From Streptomyces erythrochromogenes (GTDB taxonomy: Bacteria > Actinomycetota > Actinomycetes > Streptomycetales > Streptomycetaceae), in assembly GCF_036170895.1 (NCBI RefSeq), contig NZ_CP108036.1, positions 2,542,001-2,606,000 on the forward strand: 64,000 bases of DNA, written 5' to 3'. Numbering within the stretch: position 1 is the stretch's first letter; each line of letters starts with the position of its first letter. Shown one piece after another: positions 1 to 10,280 of this stretch. The notes under the pieces were generated by a model, which worked only from the letters and a program-made list of their open reading frames with translations, did not search any database and had not been told where the DNA came from. A program made the position numbers and the translations under genes.

Positions 1-111
1 CCGGCCGAGCGCCGCGACCAGCTCCATGTCCTCCGCGGCCTCGACCGCCTTGACGGCCTCGGAGCCGATGCGGCCCTGGGCGCCGAGGACTGCCACGCGC
101 AGCTTGCTCAT
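1..111 (-). CDS. dapB: 4-hydroxy-tetrahydrodipicolinate reductase, N-terminal part (cut by window edge)
   Basis: Only the first 37 codons are present, running off the left edge. The ATG is at 111. The peptide opens MSKLRVAVLGAQGRIGSEAV, a Rossmann nucleotide-binding loop with the GxxGRxG signature of DapB. DapB reduces the DapA product with NAD(P)H in the cytoplasmic diaminopimelate/lysine pathway. It lies 26 bp downstream of the M16 peptidase gene on the same strand, which matches the usual Streptomyces order rpsO-pnp-M16-dapB and suggests co-transcription. The call rests on the N-terminal motif plus gene order because the catalytic part is outside the window. Confidence 0.86.
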   Translation of the reverse strand, partial: MSKLRVAVLGAQGRIGSEAVKAVEAAEDMELVAALGR

Positions 112-137
112 AGTCACTTCCTTACCTACGTACGGAA

Positions 138-1517
138 CTAGGCGACGACCTCGTCGAGGCGGGCGGCCTGCTTCTCCTTCAGCGGGCCGACCACCGCCAG
201 CGAGGGCCGCTGGGCCAGTACATCCTGTGCGACCGAGCGGACGTCGTCCGGGGTCACCGCGGCGATCTGGGCGAGCATGTCGTCGACCGACATCTGGTCG
301 CCCCAGCACAGCTCGCTCTTGCCGATGCGGTTCATGAGCGCGCCGGTGTCCTCCAGGCCGAGGACGGTGGATCCGGAGAGCTGGCCGATGGCCCGCTTGA
401 TCTCGTCGTCCGCGAGGCCTTCCGTCGCGACCTTGTCGAGCTCGTCGCGGCAGATCCGGAGCACGTCGTGCACCTGGTTGGGCCGGCAGCCCGCGTACAC
501 GCCGAAGAGGCCCGTGTCGGCGAAGCCCGAGGTGTACGAGTACACGCTGTAGGCGAGGCCGCGCTTCTCGCGGACCTCTTGGAAGAGGCGGGAGGACATG
601 CCGCCGCCGAGGGCGGTGTTCAGCACGCCCAGGGCCCAGCGGCGCTCGTCCGTCCGGGCGAGGCCGGGCATGCCGAGGACCACGTGGGCCTGCTCGGTCT
701 TGCGGCTCACCAGGTCGACGCGGCCGGAGGTGCGGATGCGCCGGGTACCGGTGCGCGGGCCGATCGGCTCGGCGTCGGTGCGGGTGAGGGCGCCGGCCTT
801 CTCGAAGGCGGCGCGGACCTGGCGTACGACCTTGTTGTGGTCGACGTTGCCCGCGGCGGCCACGACCAGGTGGGTTGGGTCGTAGTGCTTCTTGTAGAAG
901 CGGCGGATCCGGTCGGCGCCGAGGGCGTTGATCGTGTCGACCGTGCCGAGGACGGGGCGGCCCAGCGGGGTGTCGCCGTACATGGTCTGGGCGAACAGGT
1001 CGTGGACCATGTCGCCCGGGTCGTCCTCGGTCATCGCGATCTCTTCGAGGATGACCCCGCGCTCGGCGTCGACGTCCTCCTCGCGGATCAGCGAGCCGGT
1101 GAGCATGTCGCAGACCACGTCGATGGCGAGCGGCAGGTCGGTGTCGAGCACCCGTGCGTAGTAGCAGGTGTACTCCTTCGCCGTGAAGGCGTTCATCTCG
1201 CCGCCGACCGCGTCGATCGCGGAGGAGATGTCGAGGGCGCTGCGCTGTCGCGTGCCCTTGAAGAGGAGGTGCTCCAGGTAGTGCGTGGCGCCGTTCAGCG
1301 TGGGCGTCTCGTCCCGGGAGCCGACGTGCGCCCAGATGCCGAAGGTGGCGGAGCGGACGGAGGGCAGCGTCTCGGTGACGACGCGCAGTCCGCCGGGCAG
1401 GACGGTGCGGCGGACGGTGCCGATGCCGTTGCTGCCCTTGAGCAGGGTTTGGGTACGGGCGACGGCCCGCCCCTCCGAGGAGGGGCGGGCCGTCACACGG
1501 GAACTACGCGACGTCAC
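138..1517 (-). CDS. M16 family zinc metallopeptidase (pitrilysin/processing-peptidase type)
   Basis: A 459-aa M16B-type peptidase. The inverted zinc motif HxxEH is seen as HYLEH (H79, E82, H83), followed by the downstream acidic stretch [15 protein letters not shown] near residue 155 that supplies the third ligand. The length equals one full pair of M16 half-domains. The assigned start is a GTG at 1517 that overlaps the pnp stop as GTGA, implying translational coupling. A second in-frame GTG lies at 1496. No other ATG/GTG start was found before the conserved region (residue 35 onward). Odd feature: a long perfect hairpin (1461-1494) lies inside codons 9-20, so the first 20 residues could be an artefact of a terminator region. 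Substrate unknown; homologues are cytosolic. Confidence 0.88.
   Translation of the reverse strand: MTSRSSRVTARPSSEGRAVARTQTLLKGSNGIGTVRRTVLPGGLRVVTETLPSVRSATFGIWAHVGSRDETPTLNGATHYLEHLLFKGTRQRSALDISSAIDAVGGEMNAFTAKEYTCYYARVLDTDLPLAIDVVCDMLTGSLIREEDVDAERGVILEEIAMTEDDPGDMVHDLFAQTMYGDTPLGRPVLGTVDTINALGADRIRRFYKKHYDPTHLVVAAAGNVDHNKVVRQVRAAFEKAGALTRTDAEPIGPRTGTRRIRTSGRVDLVSRKTEQAHVVLGMPGLARTDERRWALGVLNTALGGGMSSRLFQEVREKRGLAYSVYSYTSGFADTGLFGVYAGCRPNQVHDVLRICRDELDKVATEGLADDEIKRAIGQLSGSTVLGLEDTGALMNRIGKSELCWGDQMSVDDMLAQIAAVTPDDVRSVAQDVLAQRPSLAVVGPLKEKQAARLDEVVA
1461..1494 (-). terminator. Perfect long inverted repeat after pnp, inside the M16 5' end
   Basis: Arms 1461-1476 and 1479-1494 are exact reverse complements (16 bases each, nearly loopless; about 14 bp with a realistic loop). 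It begins 20 bp downstream of the pnp stop and looks like a GC-rich actinobacterial terminator without a U-tract. It also lies within the open frame that starts at the GTG overlapping pnp. It may terminate or stabilise the pnp transcript, or attenuate expression of the peptidase. Confidence 0.6.
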
Positions 1518-3751
1518 TTGTCGGAGTCGTCCTTGTCAGCGTCGTCACCGGCGGCCTCGCCGTCGATCACGGGGATCAGGGAGAGCTTGCCGCGCTGGTC
1601 GATCTCGGCGATCTCCACCTGGACCTTGGTGCCGACCGCGAGCACGTCCTCGACGTTCTCCACGCGCTTGCCACCGGCGAGCTTGCGGATCTGCGAGATG
1701 TGCAGCAGGCCGTCCTTGCCGGGCATGAGGGAGACGAAGGCACCGAAGGTGGTGGTCTTGACGACCGTACCCAGGTAGCGCTCGCCGACCTCCGGCATGG
1801 TCGGGTTGGCGATCGAGTTGATCGTGGCGCGGGCGGCCTCGGCGGCCGGGCCGTCGGAGGCACCGATGTAGATGGTGCCGTCGTCCTCGATCGTGATCTC
1901 GGCGCCGGTGTCCTCCTGGATCTGGTTGATCATCTTGCCCTTGGGGCCGATGACCTCACCGATCTTGTCCACCGGGATCTTGACGGTGATGATCCGCGGG
2001 GCGAACGGGGACATGGCGTCCGGCGTGTCGATCGCTTCCATCATCACGTCGAGGATGTGGAGGCGGGCGTCGCGGGCCTGCTTGAGGGCGGCGGCCAGGA
2101 CGGAGGCCGGGATGCCGTCGAGCTTGGTGTCCAGCTGGAGCGCGGTGACGAACTCCTTGGTGCCGGCGACCTTGAAGTCCATGTCGCCGAAGGCGTCCTC
2201 CGCACCGAGGATGTCGGTGAGGGCGACGTAGTGCGTCTTGCCGTCGATCTCCTGGGAGATCAGGCCCATGGCGATACCGGCGACGGGGGCCTTGAGGGGC
2301 ACACCGGCGTTCAGCAGCGACATGGTGGAGGCGCAGACCGAGCCCATGGACGTCGAACCGTTGGAGCCGAGGGCCTCGGACACCTGGCGGATCGCGTAGG
2401 GGAACTCCTCGCGGGTCGGGAGGACCGGCACGATCGCGCGCTCGGCGAGCGCGCCGTGGCCGATCTCGCGGCGCTTCGGCGAACCGACGCGGCCGGTCTC
2501 GCCGACGGAGTACGGCGGGAAGTTGTAGTTGTGCATGTAGCGCTTGCGGGTCACCGGGGAGAGGGTGTCCAGCTGCTGCTCCATGCGGAGCATGTTGAGG
2601 GTGGTGACGCCCAGGATCTGGGTCTCGCCACGCTCGAACAGCGCCGAGCCGTGCACGCGCGGGATGGCCTCGACCTCGGCGGCGAGGGTACGGATGTCCG
2701 TGATCCCGCGGCCGTCGATGCGGACCTTGTCCTTGATGACGCGCTCGCGCACCAGGGCCTTGGTCAGGCTGCGGTACGCGGCCGAGATCTCCTTCTCGCG
2801 GCCTTCGAAGGCCGGGAGGAGCTTGTCGGCGGCGAGCTCCTTGACGCGGTCCAGCTCGGCCTCGCGGTCCTGCTTGCCCGCGATGGTCAGCGCCTGGGAG
2901 AGCTCGCCCTTGACGGCGGCCGCGAGGGCCTCGTACACGTCGTCCTGGTAGTCCAGGAAGACCGGGAACTCGCCCTCGGGCTTGGCGGCCTTGGCCGCCA
3001 GGTCCGCCTGGGCCTTGCAGAGGACCTTGATGAACGGCTTCGCGGCGTCCAGACCGGCGGCGACGATCTCCTCGGTCGGCGCCTCGGCGCCGCCCTTGAC
3101 GAGGGCGATGGTCTTCTCGGTGGCCTCGGCCTCGACCATCATGATCGCGACGTCGCCGTCCTCGAGGGTGCGACCCGCGACGACCATGTCGAAGACGGCG
3201 TCCTCGAGCTCGGTGTGCGTCGGGAACGCCACCCACTGGCCGCGGATCAGCGCGACGCGGACGCCGCCGATCGGACCGGAGAAGGGCAGGCCGGCGAGCT
3301 GGGTGGACGCGGACGCGGCGTTGATCGCGATGACGTCGTACAGGTGGTCCGGGTTGAGCGCCATGACGGTGGCGACGACCTGGATCTCGTTGCGCAGGCC
3401 CTTCTTGAAGGACGGGCGCAGCGGGCGGTCGATCAGGCGGCAGGTGAGGATCGCGTCCTCGGAGGGCCGGCCCTCACGGCGGAAGAAGGAGCCGGGGATC
3501 TTGCCGGCCGCGTACTGCCGCTCCTCGACGTCCACCGTCAGGGGGAAGAAGTCGAGCTGGTCCTTGGGCTTCTTCGACGCGGTGGTGGCGGACAGCACCA
3601 TCGTGTCGTCGTCCAGGTAGGCAACGGCGGAGCCGGCGGCCTGGCGGGCCAGACGGCCCGTCTCGAAGCGGATGGTGCGGGTGCCGAAGGAACCGTTGTC
3701 AATGACGGCCTCGGCGTAGTGGGTCTCGTTCTCCACTAGCGTTTTCTCCAT
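1514..3751 (-). CDS. pnp: Polynucleotide phosphorylase / guanosine pentaphosphate synthetase
   Basis: 745 aa, full length for bacterial PNPase. Two RNase PH-like domains flank an all-helical linker; the [10 protein letters not shown] signature is near residue 90. They are followed by a KH domain ([13 protein letters not shown]) and a C-terminal S1 domain ([17 protein letters not shown]) ending in an acidic tail. It degrades and tails RNA using phosphate/NDPs and in Streptomyces also has pppGpp-forming activity (GpsI). The ATG at 3751 is preceded by GGAG about 10 nt upstream. It lies 291 bp downstream of rpsO on the same strand with a terminator-like hairpin between. In S. coelicolor this operon is known to have several promoters and RNase III processing, so the same control is likely here. 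Confidence 0.97.
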   Translation of the reverse strand: MEKTLVENETHYAEAVIDNGSFGTRTIRFETGRLARQAAGSAVAYLDDDTMVLSATTASKKPKDQLDFFPLTVDVEERQYAAGKIPGSFFRREGRPSEDAILTCRLIDRPLRPSFKKGLRNEIQVVATVMALNPDHLYDVIAINAASASTQLAGLPFSGPIGGVRVALIRGQWVAFPTHTELEDAVFDMVVAGRTLEDGDVAIMMVEAEATEKTIALVKGGAEAPTEEIVAAGLDAAKPFIKVLCKAQADLAAKAAKPEGEFPVFLDYQDDVYEALAAAVKGELSQALTIAGKQDREAELDRVKELAADKLLPAFEGREKEISAAYRSLTKALVRERVIKDKVRIDGRGITDIRTLAAEVEAIPRVHGSALFERGETQILGVTTLNMLRMEQQLDTLSPVTRKRYMHNYNFPPYSVGETGRVGSPKRREIGHGALAERAIVPVLPTREEFPYAIRQVSEALGSNGSTSMGSVCASTMSLLNAGVPLKAPVAGIAMGLISQEIDGKTHYVALTDILGAEDAFGDMDFKVAGTKEFVTALQLDTKLDGIPASVLAAALKQARDARLHILDVMMEAIDTPDAMSPFAPRIITVKIPVDKIGEVIGPKGKMINQIQEDTGAEITIEDDGTIYIGASDGPAAEAARATINSIANPTMPEVGERYLGTVVKTTTFGAFVSLMPGKDGLLHISQIRKLAGGKRVENVEDVLAVGTKVQVEIAEIDQRGKLSLIPVIDGEAAGDDADKDDSDK

Positions 3752-3997
3752 TTTCGTCGTCTCCGTCCGCCGCCCGTGTGGCGGTGGACGGTTGCGGAGA
3801 AGCGCTCCTGGCGTGCGGGCCGGTCTTCGATCGAAGCATCCGGTTCGTTGCCCTCGGGGGCATTCCGGGTGCCACTACCGAGGACCGGCGGCGTGGGAGG
3901 GCGCTCCTCCTCTTCAGTTGTGCACGTCTCGTCGTCGGACGTACACGTGCGTCCGTTCCAGACTACAAAGGGACCGGTCCGTACCGCACGTACAGCA
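3752..3997 (-). promoter_or_regulatory. pnp leader and intergenic control region
   Basis: This non-coding stretch between the rpsO terminator and pnp contains the perfect 12-bp palindrome cttcgatcgaag (3825-3836) and several shorter inverted repeats. No convincing -35/-10 pair could be assigned by eye. By analogy with the rpsO-pnp operon of S. coelicolor it should hold pnp-proximal promoter(s) and RNA structure cut by RNase III; that is inference from the family, not seen directly. Confidence 0.4.
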
Positions 3998-4033
3998 AAG
4001 GGAGCGGCCCCCGGATGTGGGAACCGCTCCCTT
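3998..4033 (-). terminator. rpsO terminator / readthrough hairpin
   Basis: Arms aagggagcgg (3998-4007) and ccgctccctt (4024-4033) pair perfectly over 10 bp with a 16-nt loop, starting 9 bp past the rpsO stop. It is positioned to end the short rpsO message while letting some polymerase continue into pnp. Confidence 0.78.
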
Positions 4034-4042
4034 CACGGCGTC

Positions 4043-4330
4043 TTACTTGGCGCCGGCCGCACCGCGGCGGATGCCGAGGCGCTCGACCAGCGTACGGAAG
4101 CGCTGGATGTCCTTCTTGGCCAGGTACTGCAGCAGGCGGCGACGCTGGCCGACCAGGATCAGCAGACCACGACGGGAGTGGTGGTCGTGCTTGTGGGTCT
4201 TGAGGTGCTCGGTCAGGTCCGAGATGCGGCGGGAGAGCATCGCAACCTGGACCTCGGGGGAGCCGGTGTCGCCCTCCTTGGCACCGAACTCGGTGATGAT
4301 CTGCTTCTTCGTAGCGGCGTCGAGCGGCAC
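4043..4330 (-). CDS. rpsO: 30S ribosomal protein S15
   Basis: 95 aa, the standard length of actinobacterial S15. The chain shows the family hallmarks: [11 protein letters not shown] near residue 22, the [12 protein letters not shown] rRNA-binding stretch, and a basic C-terminus ending RRGAAGAK. S15 is an early-binding protein of the 30S central domain. The start is a GTG at 4330 with GAGGAG just upstream; longer in-frame readings lack homology. It is the first gene of the rpsO-pnp unit and is followed by a strong hairpin. Confidence 0.96.
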   Translation of the reverse strand: MPLDAATKKQIITEFGAKEGDTGSPEVQVAMLSRRISDLTEHLKTHKHDHHSRRGLLILVGQRRRLLQYLAKKDIQRFRTLVERLGIRRGAAGAK

Positions 4331-4367
4331 GCGTACTCCTCGTTTAGGTCTTCGTTGCCACCGAGTG

Positions 4368-4389
4368 CCCCAGGTCTGAGTCTCTGGGG
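4368..4389 (-). promoter_or_regulatory. Hairpin in the rpsO 5' leader
   Basis: ccccag (4368-4373) pairs with ctgggg (4384-4389) in the untranslated leader about 40 nt ahead of the S15 start. S15 autoregulates through structured leaders in several phyla; whether this small stem is such a site is inference only. Confidence 0.35.
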
Positions 4390-4511
4390 AGCTTCCGTTA
4401 CTCGGGAGGCGGGGTCCGCTGAGCGCAGTCCACAGACCCTTCGAAGGGATCCGGGGGACGCGTACACAAACGGCCGTCACACAGCGTACCAGGCTGCCGC
4501 TCCGCCCCGTC

Positions 4512-6017
4512 TCAGCTGGTGAGAGCGCGGGCCCGGGCGTAGACGTCGAGCACGGCCAGGGCCAGGGGCACCAGGCTGAGCAGGACCGCCGCCTCGGTGA
4601 GGTCGAGCAGCCTTCCCCAGAAGGGTGACAGGCCCTTGCGGGGGATGACAAGCGCAATTCCCGCGAGGAGGGCCGCGCCGGCGGCGACGGCGGCGGTGAG
4701 CCAGATCGTACGGAGGTCCAGGCCGCTGCGGTCCTGCTCCACGGCGAGGGCTTCGAGCAGGGCCTGCGGCGGGTGCAGGGACAGGCCCAGGATCAGCAGC
4801 GCGACGGCGGCGAGTCCGGCGGTCAGGGCGCACACCACCTGGGAGGTGTAGCGGAAGAGGCGGGCGCGCAGCAGCATGGCGAGCCCGGTGGCCAGGGCCA
4901 GGAGGCGGCCCCAGGTGTTGTCGGAGAAGCCGAGGACCGCGGCGGCGCCGACGGCGACCGCGGCGCAGCCGCCGACCAGGCCGAGCAGCATCTCGTGGCC
5001 GCGGCGGGCCTGGGCGGCGATCGCCTCGGCGTCGAGCGGGGCGCCCTGCTCGTTCTGGTCCGCGCCGGCCTGGTCACCGTACGGCTCGGTCTCGTAGCGG
5101 TCCGGGGTCTCGTAGTCCTCGGTGGCGCTCTGCGGCGCGGCGTAGCCGATGGGCAGGCGGGCGAAGCGCGCGGAGAGGCCGGGCAGGAAGGCGACGAGGC
5201 CGATCGCGACGGGCGCGCAGACGGCGGCGGTGTAGGTCGCGGAGGCCTCGGTGGCGATCGCGGCGAAGGTGGCGAGGGTGCCGGTGGCGGCGACGAAGGT
5301 GGCCGCGACGAAGGGGGCGTCGCCGCTGGGGGTGAGCGCGACCAGGGCGACGGAGGCGACGAGGGCGCAGACGCAGCCGAGGAGGAACTGGAGCCGGCCG
5401 GGGCCGTCGCCGACGGCGGGGCCGATGATCCCGGATCCGGCGATCAGCAGGTGCGGGAGGGCGCCGAGGCCGAGGGCGACGGCGGAGAGGCGGTCCCGGT
5501 AGACGCGGGCGCGCACCCCGGCCACGGCGGTGAGCAGGATGCCGACGGCGCCCGCGATGATCCCGGGCAGGCCGTGCATGTCGTGCCGGACGGGGTCGGC
5601 GTACCAGAGGACGAAGCCCAGCATGACGAGCAGCACGGCGGAGCCGGCGAGGCCCGCGCCGCGCAGCATGTCGTCGCTCCAGCGGTGCCGGTCGCGGACG
5701 ACGGCGGAGGCGACGGCGTCGGAGACGTCGTCGAAGACGGCCGGCGGCAGGGACTCGGCGAAGGGGCGCAGGCTGAGCACCTCGCCGTCGAGGACCTGCT
5801 GGGCGGCGAGGGTGCGGGCGCCGTCGAGGACGGTCCCGGAACGGCGTACGAGGTGGAAGCCGGTCGGGGCGCCGACGGGCTGGGTCTGGCCGGTGAGGCG
5901 CAGCAGCTCGGGGTAGACGTCTGCGACGGCGATGTCCTCGGGGAGGGCGACGTCGATGCGGCTGTCGGGGGCCACGACGGTGACCCTGCAGAAACCCGTC
6001 GTGCCGGCCGTACTCAC
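4512..6017 (-). CDS. eccD: Type VII (ESX) secretion integral membrane protein EccD
   Basis: 501 aa from a GTG at 6017 preceded by GAGGGG; an upstream in-frame start at 6116 lacks homology and would run into the divergent promoter. Residues about 10-90 form the ubiquitin-like (YukD-type) cytoplasmic domain ([20 protein letters not shown]). About eleven hydrophobic segments follow, with a charged loop near residues 300-345. EccD lines the membrane channel of the ESX apparatus with EccB, EccC and EccE. It is divergent from eccC across a 196-bp region. The gene downstream on this strand is rpsO, so eccD is the edge of the ESX locus. Confidence 0.93.
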   Translation of the reverse strand: MSTAGTTGFCRVTVVAPDSRIDVALPEDIAVADVYPELLRLTGQTQPVGAPTGFHLVRRSGTVLDGARTLAAQQVLDGEVLSLRPFAESLPPAVFDDVSDAVASAVVRDRHRWSDDMLRGAGLAGSAVLLVMLGFVLWYADPVRHDMHGLPGIIAGAVGILLTAVAGVRARVYRDRLSAVALGLGALPHLLIAGSGIIGPAVGDGPGRLQFLLGCVCALVASVALVALTPSGDAPFVAATFVAATGTLATFAAIATEASATYTAAVCAPVAIGLVAFLPGLSARFARLPIGYAAPQSATEDYETPDRYETEPYGDQAGADQNEQGAPLDAEAIAAQARRGHEMLLGLVGGCAAVAVGAAAVLGFSDNTWGRLLALATGLAMLLRARLFRYTSQVVCALTAGLAAVALLILGLSLHPPQALLEALAVEQDRSGLDLRTIWLTAAVAAGAALLAGIALVIPRKGLSPFWGRLLDLTEAAVLLSLVPLALAVLDVYARARALTS

Positions 6018-6117
6018 CTGCGTGACCCCCTCGGTCGGTGTCCGCGCCCGTGCTCGATTCGCGGATGCGCATGCTGCGCGCGACACCCTACCGGGCTTAT
6101 GAGAGACAGTCGGCAAG

Positions 6118-6123
6118 TAGGAT
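6118..6123 (+). promoter_or_regulatory. Candidate -10 element of eccC
   Basis: taggat fits the Streptomyces housekeeping -10 consensus (TAGRRT) and lies about 90 bp before the eccC start in the eccD/eccC divergent region (6018-6213). No good -35 is visible at 17-18 bp spacing, so the assignment is weak. Confidence 0.3.
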
Positions 6124-6213
6124 CACCGTCGCGCTGGGGATACCCCTTGCGCGCCCGGGACTTGGGGGCGCCGGTTGCGACGTCCCGTCCGTTTTCGAGG
6201 GATTGATGCTCCG

Positions 6214-9200
6214 GTGAGCCAGATCGTCGTCAAACGCCCGCCGCGGTCCCTGCCGCCCGAGGTTCCTTCGGAGGAGCTGAGGCTGGAGGCTCCTCCCGAA
6301 CTTCCGCGCGGGCAGCAGGAGGGCATGCTGATGCAGCTCCTGCCGATGCTCGGCATGGGCTCCTCCGTCGTCTTCTTCTTCATGCCGGGCGCGGCCCCGT
6401 TCATGCGCATCATGGGTGTGCTGATGCTGGCGTCGACGGTGGGCATGGTCGTGGCGCAGCTGGTGCGCTACCGGCGCGGTACGCAGGGGCAAATGGCCGA
6501 TGTGCGCCGGGACTACCTCAAGTACCTCGCCCAGACGCGCCGTCAGGTGCGGCGGACCGCCCGGGCGCAGCGCGACGCACAGCTGTACCTGCACCCCTCT
6601 CCCGAGCAGTTGTGGTCGGTGGTGGCGGACGGTTCGCGGCTGTGGGAGCGGCGGGTCGGCGATCCGGACTTCGGCCAGGCCCGGCTGGGGCTGGGTGCAC
6701 AGCGTCTGGCGACCCCGCTGGTAGCGCCCGAGACGGCGCCGGTGGACGAGCTGGAGCCGCTGACGGCGGGTGCGATGCAGCGCTTCCTGAAGGTGCACTC
6801 CTCGCTGGACGGGCTGCCGATGGCGGTGTCGATGCGCGCCTTCTACCACGTGGCGGTGTCCGGGGAGCCGGAGTCGGCGCGCGGCGCGGCGCGGGCGCTG
6901 GTCGCGCAGCTGGCGACGCTGCACTCCCCCGAGGACCTGATGGTGGCCGTGGTGGCCGCGCCCGGTGCGGTGCCCGCGTGGGACTGGACGAAGTGGCTGC
7001 CGCACACGCAGCTCCCGGGGCAGGTCGACGGCGCCGGTACGAAGCGGCTGTTCGGCGACGACCTCGCCGAGCTGGAGGGGATGCTGGCGTCCCGGCTGGA
7101 GGGGCGGCCGCGGTTCAGCCGCGACGTGTCCCCCGTACTGGACCAGCCGCACCTGGTGGTGGTGCTGGACGGCGGCATGGTGCCCCCGGACTCGGTGTTC
7201 GCGGCGGCCGAGGGCCTGCAAGGCGTCACCATCATCGAGGTGGTCGCGGGCGAGCTGGACGAGCCGCGCGGTGGTCTGTCGGTCGTGGTGCGTCCGGGCC
7301 GGCTGCGCCTGGAGTCGGGCGGCGGGGTCGCGTACGAGGGTGTCCCGGACACCCTGTCGCTGCCCGCGGCGGAGGCCCTCGCGCGGCAGCTGGCGCCGCT
7401 GCGCACGGGTGGCGGGGACGACGACGAGCCGCTGCTGGCGAACCTGGACTTCACGGACCTGCTGAACCTGGGCGACGCGGCCGCGGTCGACGTGGCGCGG
7501 ACCTGGCGGCCGCGGTCGGCCGGTGAACGGCTGCGCGTGCCGATCGGCGTCGGCGAGGACGGCGGCCCGGTCATGCTGGACCTGAAGGAGGCCGCGCAGG
7601 AGGGCATGGGCCCGCACGGCCTGTGCGTGGGTGCGACCGGTTCGGGCAAGTCGGAGCTGCTGCGCACGCTGGTGCTGGGTCTGGCGGTCACGCACACCTC
7701 GGAGACGCTGAACTTCGTGCTCGCCGACTTCAAGGGCGGTGCGACCTTCACGGGCATGGGCCAGATGCCGCACGTCGCGGCGGTCATCACGAACCTGGCG
7801 GACGACCTGACGCTCGTGGACCGCATGGGCGACTCGATCCGCGGCGAGCTGCAGCGCCGTCAGGAGCTGCTGCGTTCGGCGGGCAACTACGCGAACATCC
7901 ACGACTACGAGAAGGCCCGTGCGGCCGGCGCCCCGCTGGAGCCGCTGGCTTCGCTGGTGCTGGTCATCGACGAGTTCAGCGAACTGCTGACGGCGAAGCC
8001 CGACTTCATCGACATGTTCATCCAGATCGGCCGCATCGGCCGGTCGCTGGGCGTGCACCTGCTGCTGGCGTCGCAGCGCCTGGAGGAGGGCAAGCTGCGC
8101 GGCCTGGACACGTACCTGTCGTACCGGATCGGTCTGCGGACCTTCTCGGCGGCGGAGTCTCGGACGGCGATCGGCGTGCCGGACGCCTACCACCTGCCGT
8201 CGGTGCCCGGTTCGGGCTATCTGAAGTTCGGTACGGACGAGATGGTGCGCTTCAAGGCGGCGTACGTGTCGGGCACCTACCGCTCGGGCGGGCCGGACCT
8301 CTCGGTGGGGCGGTTCCCGGTGGAGCGGCGGCCCGCGCTGTTCACGGCGGCGCCGGTGCCGGTGGTGTACGCGGCCCCGGACCCGGCGTACCTGGCGGCG
8401 CAGTCGGCGCGCGAGGACGACGCGCTCGCGGACACCGTGCTGGACGTGATCGTGAGCCGGCTGGAGGGGCAGGGGGTGCCGGCGCACCAGGTGTGGCTGC
8501 CGCCGCTCGACCAGGCTCCGCCGCTGGACCAGCTGCTTCCGGCGCTGGCGCCGAGCGCGGAGCGCGGGCTGCACGCGGAGGGCTACACGCGGCCCGGCGG
8601 GCTGGTCGTACCGCTCGGCCTGATCGACAAGCCGTTCGAGCAGCGGCGCGAGGTGCTGTACCGGGACTTCTCCGGCGCGGCGGGCCACATGATGGTGGTC
8701 GGCGGTCCCCAGTCGGGCAAGTCGACGCTGATGCGGACGCTGATCTCCTCCTTCGCGCTGACGCACACCCCGCGCGAGGTGCAGTTCTACGGGCTGGACT
8801 TCGGCGGTGGCAGCCTGTCGGCGGTCTCCGACCTGCCGCACGTGGGCGGTATCGCCTCGCGTCTGGACCCGGAGCGGGTGCGGCGCACGGTCGCGGAGGT
8901 GGGGGGCGTCCTCAACCGCCGCGAGGAGTTCTTCCGCTCGAACGGCATCGACTCGATCGCCACCTACCGGCGCCGGCGCGCGGCGGGGGATCTGCCGCAC
9001 GAGCCGTGGGGCGACGTGTTCCTGATCGTCGACGGCTGGGGCAACTTCCGCGGCGAGTACGAGGTCCTGGAGCAGGTCGTCACGGACATCGCCGCGCGCG
9101 GTCTGGGCTACGGCATCCACGTGGTGATCACCGCGGGCCGGTACATGGAGGTCCGGGCGGCGCTGAAGGACCAGATGCTCAGCCGGCTGGAGCTGCGGCT

Positions 9201-10170
9201 CGGCGACACCATGGACTCGGAGTTCGACCGGAAGGTCGCGGCGAACGTCCCCACGGGGATGCCGGGCCGCGGCCAGGTGGCGGAGAAGCTTCACTTCCTG
9301 GGCGCGCTCCCGCGGGTCGACGGCTCGCACGAGGCCGGTGACCTGTCGGAGGCCACGGCGGCCTTCGTGGAGGCGGTCCGGCAGAACTGGGCGGGGCCGG
9401 CGGCTCCGGGCGTGCGGCTGCTGCCGCGGCTGCTCCACTCCGACCAGCTGCCCAAGGGCGGGGAGTTCCCCGGGCGCGGGATCGCGATCGGCATCGACGA
9501 GACCGATCTGGAGCCGGTGTTCGTCGACTTCGAGACCGACCCCTTCCTGCTGGTCTTCGGCGAGAGCGAGTCGGGCAAGACGAACCTGCTGCGGCTCATC
9601 GCCAAGCAGATCGCGGAGCGGTACACCCCGGACCAGGCGCGCCTGGTGGTGGGCGACTACCGGCGGACGCTGCTCGGGGCACTGCCGGAGGAGCACCTGC
9701 TGGAGTACGCGCCGATGGCGAGCTCCCTCCAGATGCACATGGAGGCGCTGGGCGGGGTGTTCTCCCGGCGGCAGCCTCCGGCGGACGTCACTCCGCAGCA
9801 GCTGCGCGACCGCAGCTGGTGGACGGGCCCGGACGTGTTCATCATCATCGACGACTTCGACCTGGTGGCCACGAGCCAGGGCAATCCGCTGGCGCCGCTG
9901 GTGGAGTACCTGCCGTTCGCCCGCGACACGGGCGTGCGCTTCATCATCGCGCGCAGCTCGGCCGGCGCGTCCCGCTCGATGTACGAGTCGTTCATGCAGC
10001 GGATCAAGGAGCTGGGCGCGCAGGGCGTCGTCCTGTCCGGCGATCCGGCGGAGGGCGATCTGGTCGGCACCGTCCGGCCGCGTCCGATGCCGCCGGGCCG
10101 GGGCTACTTCGCCTCCCGGCGGCGGGGCACGTCGCTGGTCCAGCTCGGCCGGATGCCGGGCGGCATGTGA
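6214..10170 (+). CDS. eccC: Type VII (ESX) secretion motor ATPase EccC (fused EccCa/EccCb)
   Basis: 1318 aa from a GTG at 6214 with GAGGGA upstream. Two membrane helices lie near residues 40-90. Three FtsK/SpoIIIE-type ATPase domains follow, with P-loops GATGSGKS (about 473), GGPQSGKS (about 830) and GESESGKT (about 1116). All three retain the Lys and Ser/Thr. The single-chain form matches EccC of Streptomyces and of Firmicutes YukBA/EssC rather than the split mycobacterial proteins. It powers export and recognises WXG100 substrates. It is transcribed away from eccD and followed by the bldB-like gene 110 bp downstream. Confidence 0.96.
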   Translation: MSQIVVKRPPRSLPPEVPSEELRLEAPPELPRGQQEGMLMQLLPMLGMGSSVVFFFMPGAAPFMRIMGVLMLASTVGMVVAQLVRYRRGTQGQMADVRRDYLKYLAQTRRQVRRTARAQRDAQLYLHPSPEQLWSVVADGSRLWERRVGDPDFGQARLGLGAQRLATPLVAPETAPVDELEPLTAGAMQRFLKVHSSLDGLPMAVSMRAFYHVAVSGEPESARGAARALVAQLATLHSPEDLMVAVVAAPGAVPAWDWTKWLPHTQLPGQVDGAGTKRLFGDDLAELEGMLASRLEGRPRFSRDVSPVLDQPHLVVVLDGGMVPPDSVFAAAEGLQGVTIIEVVAGELDEPRGGLSVVVRPGRLRLESGGGVAYEGVPDTLSLPAAEALARQLAPLRTGGGDDDEPLLANLDFTDLLNLGDAAAVDVARTWRPRSAGERLRVPIGVGEDGGPVMLDLKEAAQEGMGPHGLCVGATGSGKSELLRTLVLGLAVTHTSETLNFVLADFKGGATFTGMGQMPHVAAVITNLADDLTLVDRMGDSIRGELQRRQELLRSAGNYANIHDYEKARAAGAPLEPLASLVLVIDEFSELLTAKPDFIDMFIQIGRIGRSLGVHLLLASQRLEEGKLRGLDTYLSYRIGLRTFSAAESRTAIGVPDAYHLPSVPGSGYLKFGTDEMVRFKAAYVSGTYRSGGPDLSVGRFPVERRPALFTAAPVPVVYAAPDPAYLAAQSAREDDALADTVLDVIVSRLEGQGVPAHQVWLPPLDQAPPLDQLLPALAPSAERGLHAEGYTRPGGLVVPLGLIDKPFEQRREVLYRDFSGAAGHMMVVGGPQSGKSTLMRTLISSFALTHTPREVQFYGLDFGGGSLSAVSDLPHVGGIASRLDPERVRRTVAEVGGVLNRREEFFRSNGIDSIATYRRRRAAGDLPHEPWGDVFLIVDGWGNFRGEYEVLEQVVTDIAARGLGYGIHVVITAGRYMEVRAALKDQMLSRLELRLGDTMDSEFDRKVAANVPTGMPGRGQVAEKLHFLGALPRVDGSHEAGDLSEATAAFVEAVRQNWAGPAAPGVRLLPRLLHSDQLPKGGEFPGRGIAIGIDETDLEPVFVDFETDPFLLVFGESESGKTNLLRLIAKQIAERYTPDQARLVVGDYRRTLLGALPEEHLLEYAPMASSLQMHMEALGGVFSRRQPPADVTPQQLRDRSWWTGPDVFIIIDDFDLVATSQGNPLAPLVEYLPFARDTGVRFIIARSSAGASRSMYESFMQRIKELGAQGVVLSGDPAEGDLVGTVRPRPMPPGRGYFASRRRGTSLVQLGRMPGGM

Positions 10171-10188
10171 GCTCCGGGGGGTGTCGGG

Positions 10189-10226
10189 CGCCGGCCGGAT
10201 CGGTGGGAAACCCGTCCCGGCCGGCG
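10189..10226 (+). terminator. Hairpin between eccC and the DUF397 gene
   Basis: cgccggccgg (10189-10198) pairs exactly with ccggccggcg (10217-10226), with a smaller ggg/ccc stem inside the loop. It begins 18 bp past the eccC stop and 54 bp before the next start. It could terminate eccC or limit readthrough into the downstream gene. Confidence 0.5.
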
Positions 10227-10280
10227 GCGCCTCCCCGATAATCGGCGGGGAAGACCGCGCCACCGAGGGAAAGGCCGCCC

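Noticed and set aside
6097..10263. Very long open frame antisense to eccC
   Set aside because: A by-product of GC-rich codon bias: composition is Arg/His/Gln-heavy, no domain is recognisable, and the opposite strand encodes a complete three-ATPase EccC.
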